This document shows, one piece after another, positions 15,048 through 24,208 of a DNA stretch of 64,000 nucleotides. The first letter of the stretch is position 1; the number at the start of each line of letters is the position of its first letter. The DNA lies in the NCBI GenBank assembly GCA_023459055.1, contig JAEWVR010000015.1, positions 1 to 64,000 on the forward strand, written 5' to 3'. The notes under the pieces are model-generated. The model searched no databases, was not told the origin of the DNA, and was given only the letters and a program-made list of their open reading frames with translations. The position numbers were made by a program, and so were the translations under genes. Origin of the DNA: Fibrobacterota bacterium (GTDB taxonomy: Bacteria > Fibrobacterota > Chitinivibrionia > Chitinivibrionales > Chitinispirillaceae).

Positions 15048-16877
15048 TTAGACGCCTTCACCCCAGATCTTATCCCTGAGTCCCGATGATCGTACAATAC
15101 GTGAGTTTACACAAGCATAGAGCGAGTCGTGAGTACCCCAGATTTCAACATGCTTTTTGGCACGGGTTACTGCTGTGTAAAGAAGTTCCCTTGTGCATAT
15201 AGGTAGTCGTTGCGGTGGAAGTATTACAAGAACGCTATCAAATTCGGATCCCTGCGATTTATGGATAGTCATTGCATATGATGGCTCATAATGCTGGATC
15301 TGTCCTGGGTGATGATACACTATTGATGAATCCTGGTTTTTAAAGGCGATCATAAGTGCATTATTGGTTGTATCATTACGTGAAACAATACCGGTATCAC
15401 CGTTAAAAATGTTCAATCGGTAATCATTTGCAGTTACAAGAACCGGTAATCCGGCATAAATGGTTGATAATGAGACCCGATACCCTGGCGTTAACTGCGA
15501 TAGAATGTGGGTATTTAGTGCATCAACACCATAATCTCCGTCCCTGACAGCGCACAGTATTCTAAAATTGTCAAGTAGCGCAAAGGCCTGCTCCGTATCG
15601 GTACACGTAAGAAGCGGACGGAAATTTTTTGCAATTATTTTTTGAAGCTGCATATTGAAATCAGTGTCAGATGTAAAGGAACGGAATGTGCATTCTGTCT
15701 GATTGTTGTCATTAAGAATTGATACAACATCCTGCATTGAACCATTGTTAATTGCCTTACTCAGAGAGCCGATACCTGATGTATCGTTAAAACGATAACT
15801 CTTTTTAAGGGTAATGGTGCTGTTTGCGAAAGAACATTGTTCATACGGTAGTGATGTCAATTGGGGGCAGCATCGCATAAGTGCTGACCGGAATGAATCG
15901 GTATATCCATGTTCAGTGCCGCAATCAGATATATCACCAAGTACTGAACCGGCCTCAACGGATGAAAGCTGGTCTTTGTCGCCAAGGAGAATCAGTTTAC
16001 ATTGCGGATGGAGCGCCTTGATAAGCTGAGCCATTAGGGACAAATCAATCATGGATGCTTCATCGACAACGAGAATACGGTAGGGAAGCCGCAGGTGCGT
16101 CTGATCTCCGATTGCATCAAGAATTGCGTTTTTTTGATTTAATGTCAATAAACGGTGTATTGTTACGGCGTCGGAGGGTATTGCCTTTTTTATTGTATCC
16201 GCGCAGGGAAGTGAAGTTACAGCATGCATAATGGCTGATTTTAAACGCGCGGCAGCTTTTCCGGTCGGTGCCGCAAGAGCAATTCTGTGAGTTTCAGGAT
16301 AGAGTAAAAGATGAAGCGCAAGAATTTTTACCACGGTGGTCGTTTTACCGCTTCCCGGGCCTCCGCTAATGATACAGCATTTGTTTGCAAGTGAGAGAAC
16401 AGCACTCAGATACTGATAGTCAATATCCGTGTTATTGTTTGTAAAAAAGGAACGGATCAGATCCAGATGTTCAAAAATCATTGATGGGAATATGGTTGTG
16501 GCTTTTGAAAGAAAGTACTCTGCAACCTGATGTTCATCATGCCATCTGCGGTAAAAATATAGTCGTGTATTGTCAATAATGAGCGGTTTGTAATCGCCTG
16601 GTTTACCGCAAACATCCGATTGTCTGAGCACATCGATCCATGTTGATGCATCCGGAAACGAAGAAAACGAATGTCGTTCTGTAACAAGAGTTACTTCTAC
16701 TGATGAAATCAGATTAAGGTCAAGACATATGTTGCCACTGCGTAAAGTACTGCTCAGGGCTGCGACAGAGAGATAGACGATATCGTTGTACTCTTTGTCA
16801 AGTTTACATATAAAATCAGCAAGATGATGATCAAAAGCGGTGAAATCGAAAGTTGGTACGACAGCCGTTATGTTCAC
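15048..16877 (-). CDS. recD: Exodeoxyribonuclease V alpha subunit (RecD-like helicase)
   Basis: 609 residues, the usual length for RecD. The SF1B helicase motifs are visible: Walker A SGGPGSGKTTT at residues 171-181, Walker B VVDEASMID near 275, the LLGDKDQLSSVEAGSVLGD segment after it, and a C-terminal AMTIHKSQGSEFD plus LLYTAVTRAKKHVEIWG. In RecBCD it is the 5'-3' motor for double-strand break repair. The start is GTG with GGAG five bases upstream. recB and recC are not adjacent here, so they must lie elsewhere or the protein acts alone. It follows the flavodiiron gene in the same direction with a 53-bp gap. Confidence 0.9.
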   Translation of the reverse strand: MNITAVVPTFDFTAFDHHLADFICKLDKEYNDIVYLSVAALSSTLRSGNICLDLNLISSVEVTLVTERHSFSSFPDASTWIDVLRQSDVCGKPGDYKPLIIDNTRLYFYRRWHDEHQVAEYFLSKATTIFPSMIFEHLDLIRSFFTNNNTDIDYQYLSAVLSLANKCCIISGGPGSGKTTTVVKILALHLLLYPETHRIALAAPTGKAAARLKSAIMHAVTSLPCADTIKKAIPSDAVTIHRLLTLNQKNAILDAIGDQTHLRLPYRILVVDEASMIDLSLMAQLIKALHPQCKLILLGDKDQLSSVEAGSVLGDISDCGTEHGYTDSFRSALMRCCPQLTSLPYEQCSFANSTITLKKSYRFNDTSGIGSLSKAINNGSMQDVVSILNDNNQTECTFRSFTSDTDFNMQLQKIIAKNFRPLLTCTDTEQAFALLDNFRILCAVRDGDYGVDALNTHILSQLTPGYRVSLSTIYAGLPVLVTANDYRLNIFNGDTGIVSRNDTTNNALMIAFKNQDSSIVYHHPGQIQHYEPSYAMTIHKSQGSEFDSVLVILPPQRLPICTRELLYTAVTRAKKHVEIWGTHDSLYACVNSRIVRSSGLRDKIWGEGV

Positions 16878-16930
16878 TGATACTCCGCAGTGTAACGCCT
16901 GATGCGCTACACTGCATGCAAATTACTGAA

Positions 16931-18094
16931 TTACGCGATATACCCGGCAACCGTTGATGTAATGGCATCAAGGGTTGGCTGGTCTGGAATGTATTTAACT
17001 TTGAATGGTTCAAGAAGGTCAAAACCGCAATTTTTAAGTTCAGCCTGAACCTGATCAATACTCTGACCGCCCCACCCGTATGAACCAAACGCAAACGCGG
17101 TACGTTTTTTCGGTGAAAGCGCTTTGAGATAGGTAAGCAGGCCACTCACGGTCGGGAGAAGGTTACTGTTCATTGTCGGAGAACCGACTGCAATATATTT
17201 CGCTTCGGCAACCTCCGGAAGAATCTGTGATATATGATTGTGCAGTAGCGGCAACATCTTTACTTTTACACCCTTTGTTTCAAATCCTTTACGGATTGCT
17301 TCAGCCATCTTCTGAGTTGATCCCCACATCGTATCGTAAATGACCAGTGCAACATTGTCAACATCATTTGATGACCACTTTGTATAGCATTTCAGGATGT
17401 CGGCAATATTGGAGCGCCAGATGATTCCGTGACTTGGTGCAATCATCTCAAGCGGCAGAGTCTTTACAATTTCCAGAGCCTTCTGAACCTGTGAATTGTA
17501 TGAAAGTACAATGTTGCCATAATAAATTTTTGCTTCATCAAGAGCTATACAAGCAGGGAATTCATCATCAAAACGTTCCGGTGATGCAATATGCTGTCCA
17601 AAAGCATCGTTTGAAAACAATATTTTCTCTTCAGGACAGTAGGTTACCATATTGTCAGGCCAGTGAATCATTGGTGTTTGTACAAATGTAAATGAGCGTT
17701 TTCCGATTGACAATGTATCACCTGATTTAACAATGGAAAATTTCCACTCTTTTTTGTAGTGATCTTTCAATCCCTTTTCACCAGCTGCCGGAGCAACGAC
17801 AGTCGCGTTCGGTGCCAGTTCCATAATTGCCGGGATTGCCCCTGAATGGTCCATTTCGACATGGTTGCAGATAACATAATCAATTTTTGATGGATCAATG
17901 ACAGAGCGGATTCGTTCAATCATCTCGTCGGTAAGGTAATATTTTACCGAATCTATCAATGTAACTTTTTCATCAATAATGAGGTATGCATTGTATGATG
18001 AACCTCTTGGTGTGAGATATCCATGGAAATTGCGTAGATTCCAGTCTATGCCGCCTACCCAGTAAATACCTTCGCGTAGTTTTACAGCATCCAT
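16931..18094 (-). CDS. FprA-type flavodiiron protein (O2/NO reductase)
   Basis: 387 residues. An N-terminal metallo-beta-lactamase-like domain carries the diiron ligands HVEMDHSGA (His78, Glu80, Asp82, His83), with a further conserved NDAFGQHIAS segment. A C-terminal flavodoxin domain begins near residue 248 (VALVIYDTMWGSTQKMA), the FMN site. A-type flavodiiron proteins reduce O2 or NO to water or N2O with electrons from rubredoxin and protect anaerobes from oxygen. The length fits the A class, with no fused rubredoxin. AAGGAG precedes the ATG. Its presence suggests an anaerobic or oxygen-sensitive host. Confidence 0.93.
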   Translation of the reverse strand: MDAVKLREGIYWVGGIDWNLRNFHGYLTPRGSSYNAYLIIDEKVTLIDSVKYYLTDEMIERIRSVIDPSKIDYVICNHVEMDHSGAIPAIMELAPNATVVAPAAGEKGLKDHYKKEWKFSIVKSGDTLSIGKRSFTFVQTPMIHWPDNMVTYCPEEKILFSNDAFGQHIASPERFDDEFPACIALDEAKIYYGNIVLSYNSQVQKALEIVKTLPLEMIAPSHGIIWRSNIADILKCYTKWSSNDVDNVALVIYDTMWGSTQKMAEAIRKGFETKGVKVKMLPLLHNHISQILPEVAEAKYIAVGSPTMNSNLLPTVSGLLTYLKALSPKKRTAFAFGSYGWGGQSIDQVQAELKNCGFDLLEPFKVKYIPDQPTLDAITSTVAGYIA

Positions 18095-18373
18095 TATAAG
18101 CTCCTTACAATATGTTCATTATTTACTTAACTATGTAAAATATCGTATTGTTGCAGTGACATGCAAAGGAAAAATCAGATTGAGACGTGATTCGTAATCC
18201 GTGATACATCTTCGTTATAAAAAAGTAGCAGCCATGTCTTGAATACACTTCTTTGTTCTGCCTGTCACAGCTCACCAGTCATCTGTCACGTTCTTCCTCA
18301 CCCATCATGCTGTGCAATTATCTATTTTAGTCCACTAAACACTAATATATATAGAAATTAGAAAGGTTATCTT

Positions 18374-20920
18374 GTGATGCAAAACAGTTTAAAAAATGCC
18401 ATAGAGAGTAAAATACTTCCAACTGTTGATAAACCAATGCGTTATATGGGAGGAGAATTAAACTGTGTTCAAAAGGATCTTTCAAAGGTAAGTCTTCATG
18501 GGGTATTCTGTTTTCCCGATCTCTACGACATCGGGATGTCCCATTTCGGATTGCAGATTTTGTATCATATTGTTAATAAACAGGAGAACTATGCACTGTC
18601 GAGGGCTTTTCAGGTCTGGACTGATGCCGAGAAAGTGATGCGTGATAACGGGATACCGCTCTATACGCTGGAGTATTTTACTCCGGTGCGTGATGCTGAC
18701 TGGATAGGATTTACCATTCAGTATGAACTTCAGTATACCAATGTTGTCAACATGATCGATCTTGCCGGTATTTCTGTCCTTAAAGAGTCAAGAACAGACA
18801 ATGATCCGATTATCATCGCGGGTGGTCCATGTGTCAGTAATCCCGAACCGTTGTCGCTTTTTATTGATGCATTTGCTGCCGGTGATGGTGAGGAAACCGT
18901 TCTGAGCATTTGTTCAACACTTGACATGTTGAAAAAACGGGGAGCATCACGGGCAGAAAAGCTTGAAGCGCTGTCGAAATTACCCGGTGTCTATGTTCCA
19001 TCACTGCATGCGTATGCAACAAAAGGCAAATTTGATGTTCCGGATATGTCAAATATCATTAAAGCATCAAAAATTCCTGTATTACAAAGTGATAATTATC
19101 CGCTCAAACCGATCGTCCCGCTTATGAGTGTGGTGCACAGCAGGCTTCCGGTCGAAGTGATGCGCGGATGTACACGGGGATGCCGTTTTTGTGCTGCAGG
19201 AACCTATTACCGTCCTGTTCGCGAGCGGGACCCTGATGCAATCGTGGAATCAATTCGAAATGGAGTACGGGAAACCGGCTGGAAAGAGATTGGCCTGTTG
19301 TCACTTTCAACAGCAGACTATTCCTGTTTATCGCCCCTTTTGACACTTGCATCTGATGTCGTTGCCGAAAACCGCACCTCGCTTTCGCTTCCGTCAACAC
19401 GTATCGATGCCTTGACAGATGAACAATTGCAGCAGCTTGATGCAGTTTCACCGGTATCATCCATGACCATTGCACCGGAAGCAGCAAGTATCCGCCTTAG
19501 AAAAGTAATCAATAAAGATTTCAGCGATGATGCAATCTATGCGACAGTTGACAAACTGCTCTCCTATAACATTCAGACCCTGAAACTTTACTTTATGATT
19601 GGTCTGCCGACCGAAACAGATGATGATATTGAAGCAATGATTGCGATGGTGTCATCAATAGCTGGCCGTGTCCGCGCTGTATCAAAACGGAGAATGGTGA
19701 ATGTCTCAGTGTCACCCTTCTCGCCAAAACCGCATACTCCTTTTCAATGGGAGAAAATGGAAGATCCCGCAATACTGCTTGAAAAAGGACGATACATAAA
19801 GAGCTCGCTGAAACATTTGAAAAATGTCAAGGTTTCCTATCGTGATCCTGATATTACCCTGCTTGAAACGGTGATGGCACGTGGTGACAGAAATGTAAGC
19901 CGCCTTATTTATGATGCCTGGAAAGCCGGCGCACGGTTTGATGGCTGGGATGAGTATTTTGACATACAGAAATGGCGTGAAGCAGCGTTGCGGTGCACTG
20001 TCGATCTGAGTCGCTATACAGATGCAATTCCGGTTACACAGACACTGCCGTGGCATATGCTTTCCACTGGTGTATCGCGTGAATTTCTTGTTGAAGAAAG
20101 GGAAAAAGCGCTTGCGCAGGTTTCATCCGGAGACTGCCGTAACGGTCCCTGTTTACAATGCGGTGTTTGCGGTAACGATCTGAAACCGCTGTTTCAAACA
20201 TCATATAAATTACCGCAAAAAACGGTAGCAGCTGCGCTCTCAGTAAAAAATGAAACACCTGAACATCATTTTACCTATAGGGTACATTACGAAAAGGGTG
20301 AAAACCTCCGGTTTCTCGGGCATATTGACATGTCGAATATTGTGCACCGTGCATTCCTGATGGCCTCGGTGCCGCTTGCATTTACGCAGGGTTTTAACCG
20401 GCATGCGCGTATCTCTTTCGGACCGCCGCTTCCCCTTGGGGCAGCGGGACTTAATGAAGCATTTGATATTACAACGACACGAGCGTATGATGTAAATCTG
20501 ATGGAAATAAACCGGTGGCTTCCAAAAGGCCTTGTTCTTGCTTCGGTTGAGCCGTTAAGCGGTGATACGACATCGTTGAATGCATCAATAAAAGCAGCAC
20601 TGTACCGTTTTGTCCCATTTAATAAAGCACTTCTTGATGGTATCGCCGACAGAATCAATGCGTTTACAGACGCTGACACTGTTGAAATCAGCGTTGAGAA
20701 AGACGGGTTGTTTACGCAAAAGAATATCCGCAAAGGTGTCATTTCACTGGCGGTGTCCGGTGATGAATCGTTTGATGCAGTGGTAAGTATTCAGGATGGC
20801 GCAACATGTAAACCATCCGAGCTGATTCGTGCGCTCTTTGAACATGGTACACTTAATGATTTCTTATTGAGCCGTATGGCATGTTTTCGTAAAACAGGAA
20901 GTAATCTTGTAAAGGTGTAA
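18374..20920 (+). CDS. TIGR03960-type radical SAM protein fused to DUF2344
   Basis: 848 residues from the GTG at 18374; ATG at 18377 is equally possible, and AAAGG lies 7-10 bases upstream. The N-terminal ~230 residues are the B12-binding-like part. The radical SAM site CTRGCRFC has its three cluster Cys at residues 266, 270 and 273. A short Cys-rich linker (CRNGPCLQCGVCG) at about 595 precedes a C-terminal DUF2344/TIGR03936 domain (FLGHIDMSNIVHRA...FTQGFNRHARISFG). The family is widespread and often sits next to RNase G/E and ribosomal protein genes, but its substrate is not known. Here the next genes are an NHL protein and a lipid kinase, probably in one operon. Confidence 0.9.
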   Translation: MMQNSLKNAIESKILPTVDKPMRYMGGELNCVQKDLSKVSLHGVFCFPDLYDIGMSHFGLQILYHIVNKQENYALSRAFQVWTDAEKVMRDNGIPLYTLEYFTPVRDADWIGFTIQYELQYTNVVNMIDLAGISVLKESRTDNDPIIIAGGPCVSNPEPLSLFIDAFAAGDGEETVLSICSTLDMLKKRGASRAEKLEALSKLPGVYVPSLHAYATKGKFDVPDMSNIIKASKIPVLQSDNYPLKPIVPLMSVVHSRLPVEVMRGCTRGCRFCAAGTYYRPVRERDPDAIVESIRNGVRETGWKEIGLLSLSTADYSCLSPLLTLASDVVAENRTSLSLPSTRIDALTDEQLQQLDAVSPVSSMTIAPEAASIRLRKVINKDFSDDAIYATVDKLLSYNIQTLKLYFMIGLPTETDDDIEAMIAMVSSIAGRVRAVSKRRMVNVSVSPFSPKPHTPFQWEKMEDPAILLEKGRYIKSSLKHLKNVKVSYRDPDITLLETVMARGDRNVSRLIYDAWKAGARFDGWDEYFDIQKWREAALRCTVDLSRYTDAIPVTQTLPWHMLSTGVSREFLVEEREKALAQVSSGDCRNGPCLQCGVCGNDLKPLFQTSYKLPQKTVAAALSVKNETPEHHFTYRVHYEKGENLRFLGHIDMSNIVHRAFLMASVPLAFTQGFNRHARISFGPPLPLGAAGLNEAFDITTTRAYDVNLMEINRWLPKGLVLASVEPLSGDTTSLNASIKAALYRFVPFNKALLDGIADRINAFTDADTVEISVEKDGLFTQKNIRKGVISLAVSGDESFDAVVSIQDGATCKPSELIRALFEHGTLNDFLLSRMACFRKTGSNLVKV

Positions 20921-20923
20921 ACG

Positions 20924-22210
20924 ATGAGAAATAAAATATTACTGATTATTATCACTCTGTTTACCGGCTGTAGTGTGTTTGCAGAATCACTGGTGTTCCC
21001 GCCATATCTTCATTCGTATGGTATCCGTAAAGCTGTACCGGCACATCTGTTCATGATACTCAAAGGTGCGACAAAGTTTGATGATCCGCAGGGCCTCGCA
21101 ACGACACGGCTTGACTCCTGGGAAGACCCGACGGACAAGAAGGACGATGATGAGGTGATCGTCTATGGTGTCAATTCAGGACGTCATCAGATCATTTACA
21201 ACACATCAATGTATGCACTGGCACTGTATGGAAGTAAGGGGAGCGGTGATGGTCAGTTTCTTTACCCGAAAGGAGTGGCAGCAAATGAACGGGGTGATGT
21301 CTATGTTGCGGATTCGGGTAATAATCGTCTTGTGCGCCTCTTTAATCCCAAAAAAGGATTGCTATGGGTTGCTGCACTCAAGGCGGATTCGGGTGATGGT
21401 TCCATGAATGGGCCTTTGCGTGTGGCAATTGACGAAAAGGGTGACGTTTATGCAACGGATGCGATTAATAAAAAGATTTTTGTCTTTAATAAAAAAAATG
21501 AATTTGTCCATTCCATTCCGCAAAAGGGACAACCTGACATATTCACCGGGAAAATGAGTGCACTTGCGGTTGCTGATGGTAGTGCGCGATGGAGCCATTT
21601 TCGTAATGAACGGGTGCTATTCTGTGCAGATAAAGATGGTACCCGTTTATGGAAACTCGGTCTTGATGGAAAGGTTATTAAAAGTGTGCAAATGCCTGAC
21701 GGGTATCAGGCGTTTTATGGCGCTATCGATTATTATCACAACTACTGGGTAACCGATAGTAAGAAAAGTTCACTTGTAAAATTCGATCATAATTTAACAT
21801 TACTGGAGATCTTCGGAAAATACGGTGAGAAGGATAATGAGTTTATTGAACCACGGGGTATCACAATTTATAAACGTTTCGGCCAGACCTTCATAGCTGA
21901 AAAAAAAGGAGCACAGTATTACTGGACCGGTACAAAATATAACGGCGCCAGCCTGAAATTTGTTAATCCGTCACAATATGACTTGACTGTTAAGTCTACA
22001 GAATATAGCTTTGTATCATTACTTTCCATAAGCGGGAAGGATACTATTTTCTATTTAAAACGCAGGATGATTGTTCCTCCTGTTGATAAAATTGCGATTA
22101 CTGATACAACGGGTTTTGGCAAGTCGCCGGAATTCATCATTAAAATGGAACCAACGTATTCATCGTTTACATATAATGCATGGTTCTATCCATTGACAAT
22201 AACAAAGTAG
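20924..22210 (+). CDS. Secreted NHL-repeat beta-propeller protein
   Basis: 428 residues with a signal peptide (MRNKILLIIITLFTGCSVFA). NHL/6-bladed propeller repeats follow, for example GVAANERGDVYVADSGNNRL near 110-130 and VAIDEKGDVYATDAINKKI near 165-185, with a later RGITIYKRFGQTFIAEK blade. The Cys in the signal region is not in a typical lipobox context. Function is unknown; such propellers usually bind proteins or glycans in the envelope. It starts three bases after the radical SAM gene with AAAGG upstream, so the two are cotranscribed. Confidence 0.8.
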   Translation: MRNKILLIIITLFTGCSVFAESLVFPPYLHSYGIRKAVPAHLFMILKGATKFDDPQGLATTRLDSWEDPTDKKDDDEVIVYGVNSGRHQIIYNTSMYALALYGSKGSGDGQFLYPKGVAANERGDVYVADSGNNRLVRLFNPKKGLLWVAALKADSGDGSMNGPLRVAIDEKGDVYATDAINKKIFVFNKKNEFVHSIPQKGQPDIFTGKMSALAVADGSARWSHFRNERVLFCADKDGTRLWKLGLDGKVIKSVQMPDGYQAFYGAIDYYHNYWVTDSKKSSLVKFDHNLTLLEIFGKYGEKDNEFIEPRGITIYKRFGQTFIAEKKGAQYYWTGTKYNGASLKFVNPSQYDLTVKSTEYSFVSLLSISGKDTIFYLKRRMIVPPVDKIAITDTTGFGKSPEFIIKMEPTYSSFTYNAWFYPLTITK

Positions 22211-22227
22211 TTTGAAAGAGGTATTTG

Positions 22228-22890
22228 ATGGCTTTGAGACGCGAAGAGATTGCACGTAAACTATTACATCTGTTTGCACTGGTTATGCCGGTTTGTATAT
22301 ATTACTTTCCAAAGTGGAATATCCCCTGGTATGTGGCTTCAATAACGCTTGCTGTTGTGTTCTTTGGGTCAGTCATTGTCGAGACACTCCGTTTCAGAGT
22401 TCCGTTTATTCAGAAAATGTTTTTCGCGTTTTTCGGATCAATGCTTCGCGAAGAGGAGACTCATAAGGTAACGGGTTCGACATGGGTTATTGGTGCGGCA
22501 TTGATATGTTCTGTTATTTTTAAGGATTACCCCCATATTTCTTTTATGGTACTGACACTTTTCATCCTTGGTGATGCCATTGCTGCGGTGGTCGGATTGA
22601 GTATCGGACGTATCAGGATTATGGGTAAGAAGAGTCTTGAGGGTTCGCTTGCATGTTTTCTGCTCTGCATGATTCTGTTCTTTGCGGCATTCCCGTTTGT
22701 TCCCGGATTGCTTGATGTCTGGAATGGGAAGGTACCCTTTATTCTCGCATTTGTTACATCACTGACTATTACCGTGTTCGAACTGATTCCACTGAAGATT
22801 ACAAAAAAATATACAATTAATGATAATATTGCAGTGCCTGTTATTGCTGGCGGCGTGCTGCTCTGGTTGTCAAAAGTCATAACGTTCTAA
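22228..22890 (+). CDS. Dolichol/diacylglycerol kinase-like membrane protein (SEC59/DGK1-type)
   Basis: 220 residues from the ATG at 22228, with GAGG six bases upstream; the in-frame TTG just before it is rejected. Multi-spanning membrane protein with the cytidylyltransferase-like fold of CTP-dependent polyprenol or diacylglycerol kinases: EIARKLLHLFAL at the N-terminus and ILGDAIAAVVGLSIGRIRIMGKKSLEGSLA as the conserved nucleotide/lipid site. It probably phosphorylates a lipid alcohol (undecaprenol or diacylglycerol) at the inner membrane. It may thus supply lipid carrier for envelope glycans; the substrate is inferred. It follows the NHL gene by 17 bp. Confidence 0.82.
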   Translation: MALRREEIARKLLHLFALVMPVCIYYFPKWNIPWYVASITLAVVFFGSVIVETLRFRVPFIQKMFFAFFGSMLREEETHKVTGSTWVIGAALICSVIFKDYPHISFMVLTLFILGDAIAAVVGLSIGRIRIMGKKSLEGSLACFLLCMILFFAAFPFVPGLLDVWNGKVPFILAFVTSLTITVFELIPLKITKKYTINDNIAVPVIAGGVLLWLSKVITF

Positions 22891-23012
22891 GTGGCGAAAA
22901 TTATTGATGGTAAAGTGTGCAGATGGGGTTTGTAAACCTTACTGCAAGCAACCGGAATTAGTTTGTAAATGAATATACATATCGAAGATTTTAAGAATTG
23001 AGAAAGTGTTGT

Positions 23013-24143
23013 ATGCAAAATAATTACCGGTCACTGAAGTTTTTTGTAATCAATAAGCTGCTTTTAATCGTGGTTGTTATTTCTGTAAATCTTTTCATGG
23101 GTTGTCTCAACGTAATGGAAGTTACTGTCCTTCCAAAAAAACATCAGAGTATCAACAATTATTTTGTCTACTATGGAAGTTTTCATAATCATAGCAACAT
23201 TTCTGATGGTACCGGAACACCTGAAGAAGCTTACTTGTATGCTCAGAATGATGCGGATCTGGATTTTTTCGGTCTTTCAGATCACGACCGTAATTACAAT
23301 GATTCAAGCTGGGATCTGGTGAAACAGGCTGCAGACCAGTATAATAGTGATGGAGTATTTGCAACGTTTTGGGGATTTGAATGGTCAAATGGTTCGATGG
23401 GACATGTAACAGTAGTAAATTCCGATACTTTTTGTATGTCAATACAACCGGAAACGGCAAATTTCCGGCAACTTGATTCATGGATTGACCGGAGAAATTG
23501 TTTTGCTATTCTTAACCACCCGGGGCGACAGGATGGTAATGGAGTAGAATTCGACCATTTTAAGAATTTAATATCTGAAAAAATTGTCGGTATGGAGCTG
23601 TGGAATAAATCAGATGGATTTTCAGATTACTACTATAACGATGGCTATGATTCCAATGATAATGGTAAAGGATTTTATGATGAAGCACTGACGCATCATT
23701 TGAAGATTGGTGCTGCCGGAGGCTTTGACAACCATAGCGCAACCTGGGGAACTTCTGCCGACTTCCGGACAGCAATTCTTGCAATAAGTCTTACTCGTGA
23801 ACATCTTTTCAGCGCAATGAAAGCCCGTCGTTTCTATTCAACGCTTGATAAGAATATCGCGCTCTCATTTACTATTAAAGGGCAGGAAATGGGATCAACG
23901 GTGTCACCCGGTACAACAACCTTGCAAGTTCGGGCATCAGATGGAGATGGTGAAGCGTTTTCAGAAGTGATACTGTTTGACCGCAATCACACAGTACGTC
24001 GCATCTGGCAACCGGGCCGCGTTACGGTAGACATATCCGATACATTACATAACGATAATGGCGATTATTATTATGTCAAAGTCAGGCAGATTGATGGTGA
24101 TGAAGCGATATCCTCTCCCATCTGGGTGTCAGACGGACAATAG
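23013..24143 (+). CDS. PHP-domain (CehA/McbA-type) metallohydrolase lipoprotein
   Basis: The ATG at 23013 gives 376 residues with a hydrophobic N-terminus ending in a lipobox (LFMGC). The PHP/polymerase-histidinol-phosphatase-like metal sites are FHNHSNISDG, FFGLSDHD, WGFEWSNGS and ILNHPG. A final DNHSATWG motif follows, and a beta-rich C-terminal domain completes the protein. CehA/McbA-type members cleave phosphodiester or ester substrates, but the substrate cannot be read from sequence. It is a membrane-anchored extracytoplasmic enzyme. The ribosome binding site is weak. The gene is convergent with the hybrid histidine kinase. Confidence 0.82.
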   Translation: MQNNYRSLKFFVINKLLLIVVVISVNLFMGCLNVMEVTVLPKKHQSINNYFVYYGSFHNHSNISDGTGTPEEAYLYAQNDADLDFFGLSDHDRNYNDSSWDLVKQAADQYNSDGVFATFWGFEWSNGSMGHVTVVNSDTFCMSIQPETANFRQLDSWIDRRNCFAILNHPGRQDGNGVEFDHFKNLISEKIVGMELWNKSDGFSDYYYNDGYDSNDNGKGFYDEALTHHLKIGAAGGFDNHSATWGTSADFRTAILAISLTREHLFSAMKARRFYSTLDKNIALSFTIKGQEMGSTVSPGTTTLQVRASDGDGEAFSEVILFDRNHTVRRIWQPGRVTVDISDTLHNDNGDYYYVKVRQIDGDEAISSPIWVSDGQ

Positions 24144-24180
24144 TCTTCGGCGCATCACTCCGGATCTGACCGAAGAAATT

Positions 24181-24208
24181 CAGGAAGCGGACAGATGTCA
24201 GCTTCCTG
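24181..24208. terminator. Hairpin between two convergent genes
   Basis: CAGGAAGC and GCTTCCTG form a perfect 8-bp stem with a 12-base loop. The right arm overlaps the stop codon of the histidine kinase gene. There is no strong T-run. Confidence 0.45.

Noticed and set aside
15048..16877. RecD as part of a defence or island module
   Set aside because: It lies beyond the island boundary beside a flavodiiron gene and looks like ordinary chromosomal recD.
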